Source: Microbacterium sp. AZCO
GTDB taxonomy: Bacteria; Actinomycetota; Actinomycetes; Actinomycetales; Microbacteriaceae
Direction: 5' to 3'
NCBI RefSeq assembly: GCF_039614715.1
Contig: NZ_CP154857.1
Span: 62,001-126,000 of the forward strand
DNA length: 64,000 nt
The position numbers were made by a program, and so were the translations under genes. This document shows positions 8,260 through 17,205 of the stretch, one piece after another. The notes below the pieces were generated by a model. The model had not been told where the DNA came from. It did not search any database and saw only the letters and a list, made by a program, of their open reading frames with translations. The first letter of the stretch is position 1, and the number at the start of each line of letters is the position of its first letter.

Positions 8260-9371
8260 CCCTCGGACAGGCGCACGCGCAGGCGCAGGCGCAGGCGCCG
8301 GCGGAGGCGCGCGCGCAGCCGCTCGTGCTCGGCATCGAGACGAGCTGCGACGAGACGGGCATCGGCATCGTGCGCGGCCGCACGCTCCTCAGCAACACCA
8401 TCGCGAGCAGCATGGACGAGCACGCCCGCTACGGCGGCGTCGTGCCCGAGGTCGCGGCCCGCGCCCACCTCGAGGCGCTGCAGCCCTCGATCGAGGCGGC
8501 GCTCGCCGAGTCGGGCGTCACGCTCGCCGACATCGATGCCGTGGCCGTCACCTCCGGGCCGGGTCTCGCCGGCGCGCTCATGGTCGGCGTCGGCGCCGCG
8601 AAGGCGCTCGCCGTGTCGCTCGACGCGCCGCTCTACGCCGTGAACCACCTCGTCGGGCACATCGCCGCCGACATCCTCGACTCCGACGCGCCCCCGCTCG
8701 AGTACCCGACGGTCGCCCTCCTCGTGAGCGGCGGACACACGTCGCTGCTCCTCGTGCGCGACCTCACGACCGACGTCGAACTGCTCGGCGAGACGATGGA
8801 CGACGCCGCCGGCGAGGCCTTCGACAAGGTCGCCCGCATCCTCGGTCTGCCGTACCCGGGCGGACCGCAGATCGACCGCGCGGCGGCGGACGGCGACCCG
8901 AAGGCCATCCCGTTCCCCCGGGGACTCTCGCGGGCGTCCGACATGGCGGCGCACCGCTACGACTTCTCGTTCTCGGGGCTCAAGACCGCCGTCGCACGGT
9001 GGATCGAGCAGCGTCAGGCGGCGGGGGAGACCGTTCCCGTCGCGGATGTCGCCGCCTCCTTCCGCGAGGCGGTGGTCGATGTGCTCGTGACGAAGGCGCT
9101 CGCCGCCTGCAAGGACCATGGGGTCCCGCGCCTCCTCCTCGGCGGCGGCGTCATCGCCAACAAGCGCCTGCGCGACGTGGCGATCGAGAGGGCGGATGCC
9201 GCGGGCGTGACCGTGCGGATCCCGCCGCTGTCGCTGTGCACCGACAACGGCGCGATGATCGCGGCGCTCGCGTCCGAGCTCATCATGTCGGGACGACCGC
9301 CCTCGACGCTCGCCTTCGGGGCCGACTCGACGCTGCCCGTCACGGAGATCCAGGTCGCGGGGGCCGTGTGA
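8256..9371 (+). CDS. tsaD: tRNA N6-adenosine threonylcarbamoyltransferase TsaD
   Basis: 371 aa. The catalytic subunit that transfers the threonylcarbamoyl group from TC-AMP to A37. The GTG at 8256 overlaps the rimI stop (GTGA). The core begins [16 protein letters not shown], and the metal-binding [16 protein letters not shown] contains the conserved H..E..H spacing (His near residues 50-70). [26 protein letters not shown] and [14 protein letters not shown] follow the family order. Residues 5-18 are an alternating Gln/Ala run encoded by a CAGGCG hexanucleotide repeat (8268-8309), outside the conserved fold. Confidence 0.97.
   Translation: MTLGQAHAQAQAQAPAEARAQPLVLGIETSCDETGIGIVRGRTLLSNTIASSMDEHARYGGVVPEVAARAHLEALQPSIEAALAESGVTLADIDAVAVTSGPGLAGALMVGVGAAKALAVSLDAPLYAVNHLVGHIAADILDSDAPPLEYPTVALLVSGGHTSLLLVRDLTTDVELLGETMDDAAGEAFDKVARILGLPYPGGPQIDRAAADGDPKAIPFPRGLSRASDMAAHRYDFSFSGLKTAVARWIEQRQAAGETVPVADVAASFREAVVDVLVTKALAACKDHGVPRLLLGGGVIANKRLRDVAIERADAAGVTVRIPPLSLCTDNGAMIAALASELIMSGRPPSTLAFGADSTLPVTEIQVAGAV
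8268..8309 (+). repeat. CAGGCG hexanucleotide repeat in the 5' end of tsaD
   Basis: About seven 6-bp units, three perfect CAGGCG in a row with degenerate neighbours (CACGCG, CCGGCG, GAGGCG), encode Gln-Ala pairs. Changes in copy number would keep the reading frame. Confidence 0.6.
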
Positions 9372-9946
9372 GCGACGGCGAGTCCCCGCGCGAGCGACCG
9401 GCTGCTCGGGATGCCGGCGCGCCGGGCACGCCGGTGGGGCCGGGGACGCCGACCGGGCCGGGCATGCCCTCCCCGCCGGGCACGCCGACGGGGTCGGGCA
9501 CGCCGACGGCGCCGGGCACGCCGCTCGGGCCGGCCACGCCGGAGCTCGGTCCGGTGTCGTCGGAGTCGGTGCTGCCCGGCGGCCATCGTGGCGGCTTCCA
9601 GCGCCTGCCGACGGGGCCCGTCGAGATCACGTCGCAGTCCGCTCCCGCGGAGCCCGACGGGGAGCAGCCCGAGATCCTCTGGGCGATGCCGGAGCCGCAG
9701 GCGCCGCAGCGCGGCGTCGGCGCGTGGGCGCTCGTCTTCTCGATCCTCGGCCTCGTCGTGTCGCTCTTCGTCGGGTGGGGGTTCCCCCTCGGCCTCGCGG
9801 GCATCGTCGCCGGCATCCTGGCACTCCGCCGTCCGCTCGAGAGCCGCGCCGTCGCCGTCTGGGCGATCGCCCTGGGCGGGCTGTCGCTCCTCTACAGCGC
9901 GGGGTGGCTCCTCTTCGCCGCGACGAGCGCGGGCCTCATCGGCTGA
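9368..9946 (+). CDS. DUF4190-type membrane protein with a Gly/Thr/Pro repeat N-terminus
   Basis: 192 aa from a GTG overlapping the tsaD stop. Residues about 17-60 are low complexity, repeating GTPxGPG-like units, followed by a short charged linker with [12 protein letters not shown]. The C-terminal 75 residues hold two hydrophobic segments: [36 protein letters not shown] and [21 protein letters not shown], joined by RRPLESRA. This matches the DUF4190 arrangement. Function unknown; probably an envelope protein with its disordered part on one side of the membrane. Confidence 0.72.
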   Translation: MSDGESPRERPAARDAGAPGTPVGPGTPTGPGMPSPPGTPTGSGTPTAPGTPLGPATPELGPVSSESVLPGGHRGGFQRLPTGPVEITSQSAPAEPDGEQPEILWAMPEPQAPQRGVGAWALVFSILGLVVSLFVGWGFPLGLAGIVAGILALRRPLESRAVAVWAIALGGLSLLYSAGWLLFAATSAGLIG

Positions 9947-9956
9947 CCCTGGCCGA

Positions 9957-11153
9957 TCAGGCGGCAGCGACGCGGTCGGCCAGCAGCGCCACGCGGCGGC
10001 TGCCGAGACGCGTCATGATGAGCGTCGCCGACTCGTCCCCGCGCAGTGCGAGCGCCTTCCGCAGAGTCGACGGGTCGATGTCGACGCCGCGCTTCTTGAT
10101 CTCGAGCCGGCCGATGCCGCGCTCGCGGAGCGCCCTGGCGAGCTTCTTCGTATCGGCGGGAAGCTCCTCGCGCACGCGGAACGAGGCGACGAAGGGCGAC
10201 GTCAGCGCCGAGTCCGACGTCAGATAGGCGATGTGCTCGTCGAGCATCCCCGCGTCGAGCGACCGGGCGACGTCGCCGATGAGCCGCGCGCGGATGATCG
10301 CGCCGTCGGGCTCGTGCACGTAGGCGCCGAGCTCGCGCACCGGCTCGTCCTCGGCATCCCCCTCCGCCGTCAGCTCCGCCGCCGCGTCGCCGCGCACGAC
10401 GAGCGCGGCCCGCCGCACCCCGGGCCGGGCCAGCGCGCCCGACCAAAGCACGAGCTCGATCGTCGACCCATCGGCGCTGACCCACTGCGCCTCGGCGTTG
10501 TCGGGGATGAGCGCGCGGTCGAGCGCGGGCCCGAGTTTGACGCCGGTGGGATGCCGCGACGCGAGGTCGAACACCCAGTCGAGCGACGGCGACCAGTCCT
10601 CGGGGCGGGTGCGGGTGGTCTCGCTGTGTCCCGCCGTCCGCCGCGCCGGATCAAGCCAGAACGCATCCACGTCGGGGAGGTCGACCTCCTCCGCCCGAGC
10701 GCACAGCACCGTGGCGTCCTCGCCGAACGGCGCGAGGTTGTACGCGGCGATGGCGGCCGTGACCTCGTCGGCGTCGACGGCGACGACCCGCAGCCCGAGC
10801 GCGGCGAGCCCCAGGGCGTCGCCCCCGATGCCGCATCCGAGGTCGGCGACCGTCGAGACGCCGGCATCCCGGAACCGCGCGGCGTGCCGCCCCGCGATCG
10901 AGAGCCGCGTCGCCTGCTCGAGGCCCGCGCGCGTGAACAGCATGCGGTCGGCGAAGGGCCCGAACTTCGCCTGCGCGCGCACGCGCAGGCGCGCCTGGCC
11001 GACGACGGCCGACACGAGGTCGGGCGAGTGGCCCGCCGCGCGCAGCCGCGAGACCGTCCGCGCGACATCGGCGGCCGCCTCGACCGCGGGCAGCTCATCG
11101 AGCAGCCGCAGGCCCTCGGGGGTCAGCAGCGCCGTCAGCTCGGCCAGGTCCAT
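9957..11153 (-). CDS. Class I SAM-dependent methyltransferase with THUMP-like domain
   Basis: 398 aa from ATG 11153 (MDLAELTALLTPEGLRLL); an in-frame ATG 12 codons upstream lies among the groES control elements and is less likely. VSTVADLGCGIGGDALGLAALGLRVVAVDAD (near residue 105) is the SAM-binding motif I with the acidic residue ending motif II. DAFWLDPARRT is the motif IV region (DPxR instead of the common DPPY). The C-terminal part, FRVREELPADTKKLARALRERGIGRLEIKKRGVDIDP, resembles the THUMP-like RNA-binding domain of actinobacterial homologues. Probably an RNA methyltransferase; target unknown. It is transcribed divergently from groES and converges on the DUF4190 gene with a 10-bp gap. 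Confidence 0.85.
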   Translation of the reverse strand: MDLAELTALLTPEGLRLLDELPAVEAAADVARTVSRLRAAGHSPDLVSAVVGQARLRVRAQAKFGPFADRMLFTRAGLEQATRLSIAGRHAARFRDAGVSTVADLGCGIGGDALGLAALGLRVVAVDADEVTAAIAAYNLAPFGEDATVLCARAEEVDLPDVDAFWLDPARRTAGHSETTRTRPEDWSPSLDWVFDLASRHPTGVKLGPALDRALIPDNAEAQWVSADGSTIELVLWSGALARPGVRRAALVVRGDAAAELTAEGDAEDEPVRELGAYVHEPDGAIIRARLIGDVARSLDAGMLDEHIAYLTSDSALTSPFVASFRVREELPADTKKLARALRERGIGRLEIKKRGVDIDPSTLRKALALRGDESATLIMTRLGSRRVALLADRVAAA

Positions 11154-11182
11154 CGGGCCAGGGTAGTGCCGTATGACGCTGA

Positions 11183-11209
11183 TTGGCACTCACGTTGCAT
11201 GAGTGCCAG
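11183..11209 (+). promoter_or_regulatory. CIRCE element 1 (HrcA operator)
   Basis: TTGGCACTC, nine bases, GAGTGCCAG, a near-perfect match to the CIRCE inverted repeat TTAGCACTC-N9-GAGTGCTAA. It overlaps the -35 region of the groES promoter, so HrcA binding should block transcription. Confidence 0.9.
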
Positions 11210-11224
11210 CCCGCCGCCTAGACT
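11195..11224 (+). promoter_or_regulatory. groES promoter
   Basis: -35 TTGCAT (11195-11200) and -10 TAGACT (11219-11224), spacing 18. It lies between, and partly inside, the two CIRCE elements. Confidence 0.65.
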
Positions 11225-11227
11225 GGA

Positions 11228-11254
11228 TCAGCACTCGCCACCTGCGAGTGCTAA
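11228..11254 (+). promoter_or_regulatory. CIRCE element 2 (HrcA operator)
   Basis: TCAGCACTC, nine bases, GAGTGCTAA; only one base differs from the consensus. It lies just after the -10 box, in the 5' leader of groES. Confidence 0.92.
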
Positions 11255-11291
11255 CGAGTCTTGAAGTCTCAAGGAAAGCAGAGGTAGACCC

Positions 11292-11588
11292 GTGTCGGTT
11301 TCCATCAAGCCGCTCGAGGACCGCATCGTCATCAAGCAGGTCGAGGCCGAGCAGACCACCTCGAGTGGCCTCGTCATCCCCGACACCGCCAAGGAGAAGC
11401 CCCAGGAGGGCGAGGTCGTGGCGGTGGGCCCCGGCCGCATCGACGACAACGGCAACCGCGTCCCGCTCGACGTCGCCGTCGGCGACCGCGTGATCTACAG
11501 CAAGTACGGCGGCACCGAGGTCAAGTTCGGCGGAGACGACTTCCTCGTCCTGTCGGCTCGCGACGTGCTCGCGGTCGTCGTCCGCTGA
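11292..11588 (+). CDS. groES: Co-chaperonin GroES
   Basis: 98 aa, complete. The seven-subunit lid of the GroEL chaperonin. It starts [23 protein letters not shown] from GTG 11292, with GAGG 7 nt upstream. The mobile loop ([19 protein letters not shown]) and the [14 protein letters not shown] segment are typical. Two CIRCE operators in the promoter indicate HrcA repression. No groEL follows: a strong terminator stands directly after the stop, so the partner chaperonin must be encoded elsewhere, as is common in actinobacteria. Confidence 0.98.
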   Translation: MSVSIKPLEDRIVIKQVEAEQTTSSGLVIPDTAKEKPQEGEVVAVGPGRIDDNGNRVPLDVAVGDRVIYSKYGGTEVKFGGDDFLVLSARDVLAVVVR

Positions 11589-11602
11589 GGACTGCTCTTT
11601 CT

Positions 11603-11638
11603 GGAAGGACCCGGATGCTTCGGCATCCGGGTCCTTCC
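11603..11638 (+). terminator. Strong intrinsic terminator after groES
   Basis: A perfect 16-bp stem (11603-11618 with 11623-11638) closed by a TTCG tetraloop, followed by a short T-containing stretch. It starts 14 nt after the groES stop. Confidence 0.9.
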
Positions 11639-11719
11639 GCTTTGCGCGGGTGGCAGGAATCCACCGCTGGTCGGCAGGGGAGGGATGCCGCGCCCGGCCG
11701 GAGCCCCCGCGCACGGTTC

Positions 11720-11725
11720 TAGGCT
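11720..11725 (+). promoter_or_regulatory. -10 box for leaderless rarD
   Basis: TAGGCT ends 6 nt before the rarD GTG, so the transcript should begin at the start codon. Confidence 0.5.
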
Positions 11726-11731
11726 GGTGAA

Positions 11732-12682
11732 GTGACCCCCGAGCCCTCCCGCGAGACCGCCCTGGGTGGGGTGTACGCCTTCACCGCGTACGTCATGTGG
11801 GGCTTCCTGCCCCTCTACTTCCTGCTGCTCGCGCCGACGGGCCCGTTCGAGGTCGTCGCATGGCGCATCCTGCTCTCGCTCGTCTTCTGCGCCCTCCTGC
11901 TGACGGTCACGCGGACGTGGCCGAAGCTCATCGCGATCCTGCGCAACCGCCGGCTCGTGGTGTGGACGATGGTGGCGGGCGCCCTCATCTACGTCAACTG
12001 GCAGGTCTTCCTCATCGCGACCCTCACGGGGCACGTGGTCGAGACGAGCCTCGGATACTTCATCAACCCGATCGTGACGGTGCTGCTGGGTGTGGCGGTG
12101 CTGCACGAGCGGCTGCGCATCACTCAGTGGGTCGCGCTCGGGATCGCGGCATCCGCCGTCATCGTGATCATGGTGGGCTATCAGTCGTTCCCCTGGATCG
12201 CGCTGTCCCTCGCCTTCAGCTTCGGCCTCTACGGCCTCGTGAAGAAGCAGATCGGCCCCTCGGTGGACGCGATCAGCGGCCTCACCCTCGAGTCGCTGTG
12301 GCTCACCCCGATCGCCGTCATCCAGCTCATCGTCGTCGCCGCGACGGCGGGGCTCTCGATGGGCCAGGGCACGCCGCTGCACACGGTGCTCCTGAGCCTC
12401 GCGGGCGTCGTCACGGCCGTGCCGCTCCTCCTCTTCGCCGCCGGCGCGCGCCGCGCGCCCTTGACGCTCATCGGCATCCTGCAGTTCGCGGCGCCGATCC
12501 TGCAGTTCGTCATCGGCGTGTGGCTGCTTGGCGAGCCGATGCCGCCCGAGCGCTGGATCGGCTTCGCGCTCGTCTGGGTCGCGCTCATCCTCCTGACCGT
12601 CGACTCGGTCGTCGCGGCTCGCCGCGCCCGCACCTCGCGCGTCGTCGAGGATGCGCCGTCCGACGTCGCCGAGCTGACCTGA
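11732..12682 (+). CDS. rarD: EamA-family transporter, RarD type
   Basis: 316 aa integral membrane protein of the drug/metabolite transporter superfamily with about ten hydrophobic segments in two EamA repeats. The start GGVYAFTAYVMWGFLPLYFLLLAP..PFEVVAWRILLSL and LIYVNWQVFLIATLTGHVVETSLGYFINPIVTVLLGV are characteristic of RarD. The substrate is unknown; E. coli RarD was named for a chloramphenicol phenotype. GTG start, probably leaderless. It ends 162 bp before the convergent csoR, and that gap holds nothing recognisable. Confidence 0.9.
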   Translation: MTPEPSRETALGGVYAFTAYVMWGFLPLYFLLLAPTGPFEVVAWRILLSLVFCALLLTVTRTWPKLIAILRNRRLVVWTMVAGALIYVNWQVFLIATLTGHVVETSLGYFINPIVTVLLGVAVLHERLRITQWVALGIAASAVIVIMVGYQSFPWIALSLAFSFGLYGLVKKQIGPSVDAISGLTLESLWLTPIAVIQLIVVAATAGLSMGQGTPLHTVLLSLAGVVTAVPLLLFAAGARRAPLTLIGILQFAAPILQFVIGVWLLGEPMPPERWIGFALVWVALILLTVDSVVAARRARTSRVVEDAPSDVAELT

Positions 12683-12844
12683 CCCCTCGCCGCAGCGTCG
12701 GAGATCTGCGCGCCGTCGGATGCCTCACGGCGTGTCGGTCCGACGTTGCGAGGATCTCGCACCGCGTGGTGCGTCCGCAGGCCGAGCGGGCGCACGCGTC
12801 GAGCCGACCCCAAACGCGGAGCGGGCGCACCGCGCGGAGCGGGC

Positions 12845-13168
12845 TCAGCGCACGAGGCGCGCGATCGCCTGAGTCGCCTCGGCGATCTTCGCGTCGGCCT
12901 CTGGGCCGCCGAGCCGCGCCGCATCGACGACGCAGTGCCGCAGGTGGTCGTCGAGGAGGCCGATCGCGACCGCCTCGAGCGCCGACGTCAGCGCGCTGAT
13001 CTGCGTGAGGATGTCGATGCAGTACTTCTCGTCCTCCACCATCTTGTGGATGCCGCGCGCCTGGCCCTCGATGCGCTTGAGGCGGTTGAGGTACTTGTCC
13101 TTGTCGGTGATGTACCCGTGGGGGGCCGAGTGGTCGTGCGCCGTGGACGGCGTCTCTGCGAGGGTCAT
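12845..13168 (-). CDS. csoR: Copper-sensing transcriptional repressor CsoR
   Basis: 107 aa, all alpha-helical, CsoR/RcnR family. [35 protein letters not shown] opens the domain. The Cu(I)-binding Cys-His-Cys set is present: Cys in EKYC, then His and Cys in DHLRHC. The N-terminus has an additional His-containing stretch ([10 protein letters not shown]). ATG 13168 overlaps the copA stop, so it is the last gene of copZ-copA-csoR and should autoregulate the operon through the GC-rich palindrome upstream of copZ. Derepression occurs on Cu(I) binding in this family. Confidence 0.93.
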   Translation of the reverse strand: MTLAETPSTAHDHSAPHGYITDKDKYLNRLKRIEGQARGIHKMVEDEKYCIDILTQISALTSALEAVAIGLLDDHLRHCVVDAARLGGPEADAKIAEATQAIARLVR

Positions 13169-15372
13169 CGTGTCTCCTTCACGGAGTCGTCCGCGTGGCT
13201 GCGGAAGCGACGGAGCAGCAGGCTGTTGCCGACGACGAAGGCGCTCGAGAACGCCATCGCCGCGCCGGCGATCATGGGGTCGAGCAGGCCGAGCGCCGCG
13301 AGCGGGATCGCCGCCACGTTGTAGGCGAAGGCCCAGAAGAGGTTGATGCGGATCGTGCGCAGAGTCGCGCGCGACAGGCGGATGGCGTCGCCCGTGCTGC
13401 GCAGGTCGCCGCGCACGAGGGTCAGGTCGGAGGCTTCGATCGCGGCATCCGTCCCCGTCCCCATCGCGAGTCCGAGATCGGCCTGGGCGAGTGCGGCCGC
13501 ATCGTTGACGCCGTCGCCGACCATCGCGACCGAGCGATCCTCCGCCTGGAGTCCGCGCACGACGGCCACCTTCTCGGCGGGGAGCACGCCCGCGACGACG
13601 CGGTCGATGCCAACCTCCGCGGCGACGCGCTGTGCCACGGACTCGTTGTCGCCGGTCAGGAGCACCGGCTGCAGGCCGAGTCCGCGCAGCTGTGCGACGG
13701 CCGCGGCGCTCGTCGGCTTCACGCCGTCGGCGACCGCGAGGAGCCCCCGCACCTCGCCGTCCCACGCGACCGCGACGGTCGTACGCCCGTCGGCTTCGAG
13801 TCGACGCGCGGCGGCGTCCAGCTCGGAGTCGAGAGAGAGGGCCCAGTCCGCGAGAAGCGCGGTGCGACCCACCACCACGGCGTGACCCTCCACCACTCCC
13901 GAGACGCCGGCGCCCGCGAGGCTCTCGAACGACTCCGGCACCGGGAGGGTTCCCTGCGCGGCAGCCGCCCGGGCGACGGCCTGGGCGACGGGATGCTCCG
14001 ACGCGTGCTCGATCGCACCCGCGAGCCGCAGCAACTCGGCGCGATCGACTCCCGGCGCGGGCACGATGTCGGCCAGCGACATCCGCCCGGTCGTCACGGT
14101 GCCGGTCTTGTCGAGCACGACGGTGTCGACGGCGCGGGTCGATTCGAGCACCTCGGGCCCGCGGATCAGGATGCCGAGCTGGGCACCGCGGCCCGTGCCG
14201 ACGAGCAGGGCGATGGGGGTGGCGAGCCCGAGGGCGCACGGGCACGCGATGATGAGCACCGCGACGGCGGCGCCGAACGCGGCCTCGGGTGTCGCGCCGA
14301 GCGCGAGCCAGACGACCAGCGTGACGACGGCGATCCCGATGACGGCCGGGACGAAGACCGACGAGATGCGGTCGGCGAGCCGCTGCACGTTCGACTTCCC
14401 CGACTGCGCCTCCTCGACGAGCCGGGCCATGCGGGCGAGCTGCGTGTCGGCGCCCACCCGCGTCGCGCGGACGACGAGGCGTCCGCCCGCGTTGACGGTC
14501 GCGCCGACGACGGCGTCACCCGGTGCGACCTCGACGGGCACCGACTCTCCCGTCACGGTCGACACGTCCACCGCGGAGGTGCCCGACACGACGAGCCCGT
14601 CGGTGGCGATCTTCTCGCCGGGTCGCACGACGAACTCGTCGCCGACCCGCAGCTGATCGATGGGCATGCGCACCTCGATCGGCGCCCTCGACACCAGGTC
14701 CTCCCGAAGGACGGCGACGTCCTTCGCGCCGAGCTCGAGCAGCGCCCGCAGCGCCGCGCCCGCCTGCCGCTTGGAGCGCACCTCGAAGTAGCGCCCTGCG
14801 AGCACGAACATCGTCACACCCGCGGCGACCTCGAGGTAGGTGTGTCCCATGCCGCCGGAGAGCAGCGCGTAGACCGACCACCCGTATGCGGCGGTGACGC
14901 CGATGGAGATGAGGGTGTCCATCGTCACGGCGCCGTGCCGCAGGTTGACCCACGTCGCCTGGTGGAACGGCCACGCCGCCCAGGTGACGACCGGCGTCGC
15001 GAGCGCGAGTGCGACCCACTCCCAGCCGGCGAACTGGAGCGCCGGGATCATCGAGAGCAGGATCACCGGCACTGCGAGGACGATGGATGCCACCAGCCGC
15101 CGCTGCAGGGAGGCGAGCTCGGGCTCGGCGTGATGAGCGTGCTCGTGCTCGTGCACCGGCTGGGGGAGTGCGGCGCCGTAGCCGGTCTTCTCCACTTCCG
15201 CGATGAGCGTGCGGGCCTCGAGGCCCGCGGGCGCGACGACGTGCGCGCGCTCGGTCGCGAAGTTGACGGATGCCTCGACGCCGTCGAGGCGGTTGAGCCG
15301 CTTCTCGACGCGCGCCGCGCAGGAGGCGCACGTCATGCCCGAGATCTCGAGCTCGATGGTCTTCTCGCTCAC
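13165..15372 (-). CDS. copA: Cu(I)-translocating P1B-type ATPase
   Basis: 735 aa from GTG 15372, which overlaps the copZ stop. Exports Cu(I) across the cytoplasmic membrane using ATP. An N-terminal heavy-metal-associated domain (about 1-70) carries GMTCASC. A His-rich linker ([12 protein letters not shown]) precedes the membrane helices. The actuator domain has TGES, the transport helix has the metal-binding CPC ([12 protein letters not shown]), the phosphorylation site is DKTGT, and the hinge is [12 protein letters not shown]. About eight transmembrane helices, normal size for the class. Confidence 0.96.
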   Translation of the reverse strand: MSEKTIELEISGMTCASCAARVEKRLNRLDGVEASVNFATERAHVVAPAGLEARTLIAEVEKTGYGAALPQPVHEHEHAHHAEPELASLQRRLVASIVLAVPVILLSMIPALQFAGWEWVALALATPVVTWAAWPFHQATWVNLRHGAVTMDTLISIGVTAAYGWSVYALLSGGMGHTYLEVAAGVTMFVLAGRYFEVRSKRQAGAALRALLELGAKDVAVLREDLVSRAPIEVRMPIDQLRVGDEFVVRPGEKIATDGLVVSGTSAVDVSTVTGESVPVEVAPGDAVVGATVNAGGRLVVRATRVGADTQLARMARLVEEAQSGKSNVQRLADRISSVFVPAVIGIAVVTLVVWLALGATPEAAFGAAVAVLIIACPCALGLATPIALLVGTGRGAQLGILIRGPEVLESTRAVDTVVLDKTGTVTTGRMSLADIVPAPGVDRAELLRLAGAIEHASEHPVAQAVARAAAAQGTLPVPESFESLAGAGVSGVVEGHAVVVGRTALLADWALSLDSELDAAARRLEADGRTTVAVAWDGEVRGLLAVADGVKPTSAAAVAQLRGLGLQPVLLTGDNESVAQRVAAEVGIDRVVAGVLPAEKVAVVRGLQAEDRSVAMVGDGVNDAAALAQADLGLAMGTGTDAAIEASDLTLVRGDLRSTGDAIRLSRATLRTIRINLFWAFAYNVAAIPLAALGLLDPMIAGAAMAFSSAFVVGNSLLLRRFRSHADDSVKETR

Positions 15373-15581
15373 GCCACCCGCACCGCCTCATAGCCCGCTT
15401 CGTCGACCGCCGCGATGACGGCCTCATCGGAGACGTCGGCAGCGGAGCGCACGACGAGCCGGCCCCATGCGGCGCTGACCTCGACGGCCTCGACGCCGGT
15501 CAGCGCGGAGACCTCACGCCGCACGCTGGCCTCGCAGTGGCCGCAGCTCATGCCCGTCACGCGGTACTCGTTCGTCGTCAT
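15369..15581 (-). CDS. copZ: Copper chaperone CopZ (heavy-metal-associated domain)
   Basis: 70 aa, one HMA domain (ferredoxin-like) with the metal-binding motif GMSCGHC near residue 10-16. It carries Cu(I) to CopA and/or CsoR in the cytoplasm. The start is placed at ATG 15581 because AAGGAG lies 7 nt upstream; the ATG two codons earlier is too close to that site. First gene of the copper operon, directly behind the CsoR operator. Confidence 0.92.
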   Translation of the reverse strand: MTTNEYRVTGMSCGHCEASVRREVSALTGVEAVEVSAAWGRLVVRSAADVSDEAVIAAVDEAGYEAVRVA

Positions 15582-15600
15582 GTGCATTCTCCTTCGTCCG

Positions 15601-15649
15601 ATACCCCTAGGGGGTACCCGTCCTCAACGGTATACCCAGTCGGGGTATT
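15601..15649 (-). promoter_or_regulatory. CsoR-type operator(s) of the copper operon
   Basis: A palindrome ATACCCCTAGGGGGTA at 15601-15616 matches the GC-rich CsoR box (TACCC...GGGTA). A second related pair, TATACCC and GGGGTAT, lies at 15631-15648. Both are within 70 bp upstream of copZ. The spacing fits a repressor covering the promoter; the exact -10/-35 cannot be fixed. Confidence 0.75.
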
Positions 15650-15788
15650 CCGGGGCCGACGGAGACCTCTCCACAGCGTTACAAACCGTTAACGAAAGGC
15701 AATACACAAGAGACCGGCGCCCGATTAGGTTTATGGAACTGGGGCGGCGCCCGAGCCGTGCCCGCATCCATCCACAGCAAGGAGCAAT

Positions 15789-17069
15789 ATGAGCGTCTTC
15801 ACTCGCTCGCGTAAGGCCGGGGTCCTCGGCGCCATCGCGATCGCCGGCGCGAGCGCCCTCATTCTCGCCGGATGCTCCGGCGGCGGATCGGGTTCGTCGT
15901 CGAGCGCTGCACCGGCCGAGAACGTCGATCTCAGCCTCAAGATCGGCACGATCCTTCCCCAGACGGGAACCCTCGCCTTCCTCGGCCCGCCCGAGGAGGC
16001 CGGTGTCGGCCTCGCCGCTCAGGACATCAACGACGCCAAGGTCGGCCTCACGATTCCTGACGTCATCTGGGGCGACTCGGGAGACACCGACAACAAGGCG
16101 TACGCGACCACCATCCAGAAGCTCATCTCGGAAGGCGTGTCCGCCGCCATCGGCGCCGCGTCCTCGGGTGTCACGAAGCTCTTCCTCGACGACGCGGTTG
16201 CGGCGGGCATCATCACCTTCTCGCCGGCCAACACGTCGTTGGACTTCACCAACTGGGACGACAACAACCTCTACTGGCGCACGGCTCCGTCCGACACGCT
16301 CCAGGGCGAGGTCCTCGGCAACCTCGTCGCCGAGGACGGCCACGAGAACGTCGCGGTGCTCTACCAGAACGACTCCTACGGCACGGGCCTCAACAAGGTG
16401 TTCCAGGACACCTTCACGGGCGCGGGCGGCAAGATCGTCGAGCAGCAGTCGTACAACACGGGTGACACGACCTTCGACGCGCAGATCAGCGCGATCCTGG
16501 CGTCGAACCCCGACGCGATCGTCCTGATCACGTTCGACGAGATCTACACGATCGGTCCGGCGCTCATCGCCGCGGGCTACCCGGCGAAGGACCTGTACCT
16601 GGTCGACGGCAACCTGAAGAACTTCGGTTCGGATGAGAAGTGGCCCAAGGGCGTGAGCATGGAGGGCGCGAAGGGCACCACGCCCGCCGGCCCGACGACG
16701 CCGAAGGACTTCCAGGAGCGCCTCAACACGTACTGGACGGGTGAGGGCAACTCGGCTCTGACGGACTTCTCGTACTCCAACGAGTCGTACGACGCCGTCG
16801 TGCTCCTCGCGCTCGCCTCGCTCGCGGCCAACTCGACCGACCCGACCGACATCGCCAGCAAGCTGCAGGAAGTCTCGGGCGGCACGGGTGACGGCAAGAA
16901 GTGCACGTCGTTCAAGGAGTGCGCCGACATCATCCTGAGCGGTGGCACGGCGGACTACGACGGCTACTCCGGCCCGATCACGTTCGACGAGCACGGCGAC
17001 CCGACCGAGGCCACCATCGGTGTCTTCCAGTACGGAGCCGACAACCTCAACAAGCGCATCGACCAGTAA
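15789..17069 (+). CDS. Branched-chain amino-acid-type ABC transporter substrate-binding lipoprotein
   Basis: 426 aa, periplasmic-binding-protein fold type I (LivK/Leu-Ile-Val-binding family). A lipoprotein signal ending LILAGC puts the lipid-anchored Cys at about residue 29, followed by a Gly/Ser linker. The mature part starts LSLKIGTILPQTGTLAFLGPPEEAGV and shows VIWGDSGDT, NVAVLYQNDSYGTGLNK and SYDAVVLLALA, typical of the family. ATG is preceded by AAGGAG. It converges on livF across two hairpins, so it is transcribed apart from the livHMGF operon, although it surely feeds that transporter. Specificity (amino acid, amide or urea) is not readable. Confidence 0.9.
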   Translation: MSVFTRSRKAGVLGAIAIAGASALILAGCSGGGSGSSSSAAPAENVDLSLKIGTILPQTGTLAFLGPPEEAGVGLAAQDINDAKVGLTIPDVIWGDSGDTDNKAYATTIQKLISEGVSAAIGAASSGVTKLFLDDAVAAGIITFSPANTSLDFTNWDDNNLYWRTAPSDTLQGEVLGNLVAEDGHENVAVLYQNDSYGTGLNKVFQDTFTGAGGKIVEQQSYNTGDTTFDAQISAILASNPDAIVLITFDEIYTIGPALIAAGYPAKDLYLVDGNLKNFGSDEKWPKGVSMEGAKGTTPAGPTTPKDFQERLNTYWTGEGNSALTDFSYSNESYDAVVLLALASLAANSTDPTDIASKLQEVSGGTGDGKKCTSFKECADIILSGGTADYDGYSGPITFDEHGDPTEATIGVFQYGADNLNKRIDQ

Positions 17070-17080
17070 GGCGACTCGCA

Positions 17081-17115
17081 GCGAAGGGCCCCGGAGCGAT
17101 CCGGGGCCCTTTCGC
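17081..17115 (+). terminator. Terminator after the substrate-binding protein gene
   Basis: Stem AGGGCCCCGG (17085-17094), loop AGCGAT, CCGGGGCCCT (17101-17110), extended by GCGAA/TTCGC outside. Confidence 0.85.
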
Positions 17116-17146
17116 GTGCCGTCGTCGTCACGCGGATGCGGGCACG

Positions 17147-17189
17147 GAAGAAGAGGAGTGGATGCCGGCGGCATCCACTCCTCTTCTTC
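17147..17189 (-). terminator. Terminator for the livHMGF operon
   Basis: A perfect 20-bp stem (17147-17166 with 17170-17189) and a 3-nt loop, purine-rich on one arm, 17 bp past the livF stop. It can work in both directions. Confidence 0.85.
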
Positions 17190-17205
17190 TTCTGGTCCGG
17201 CTCGG

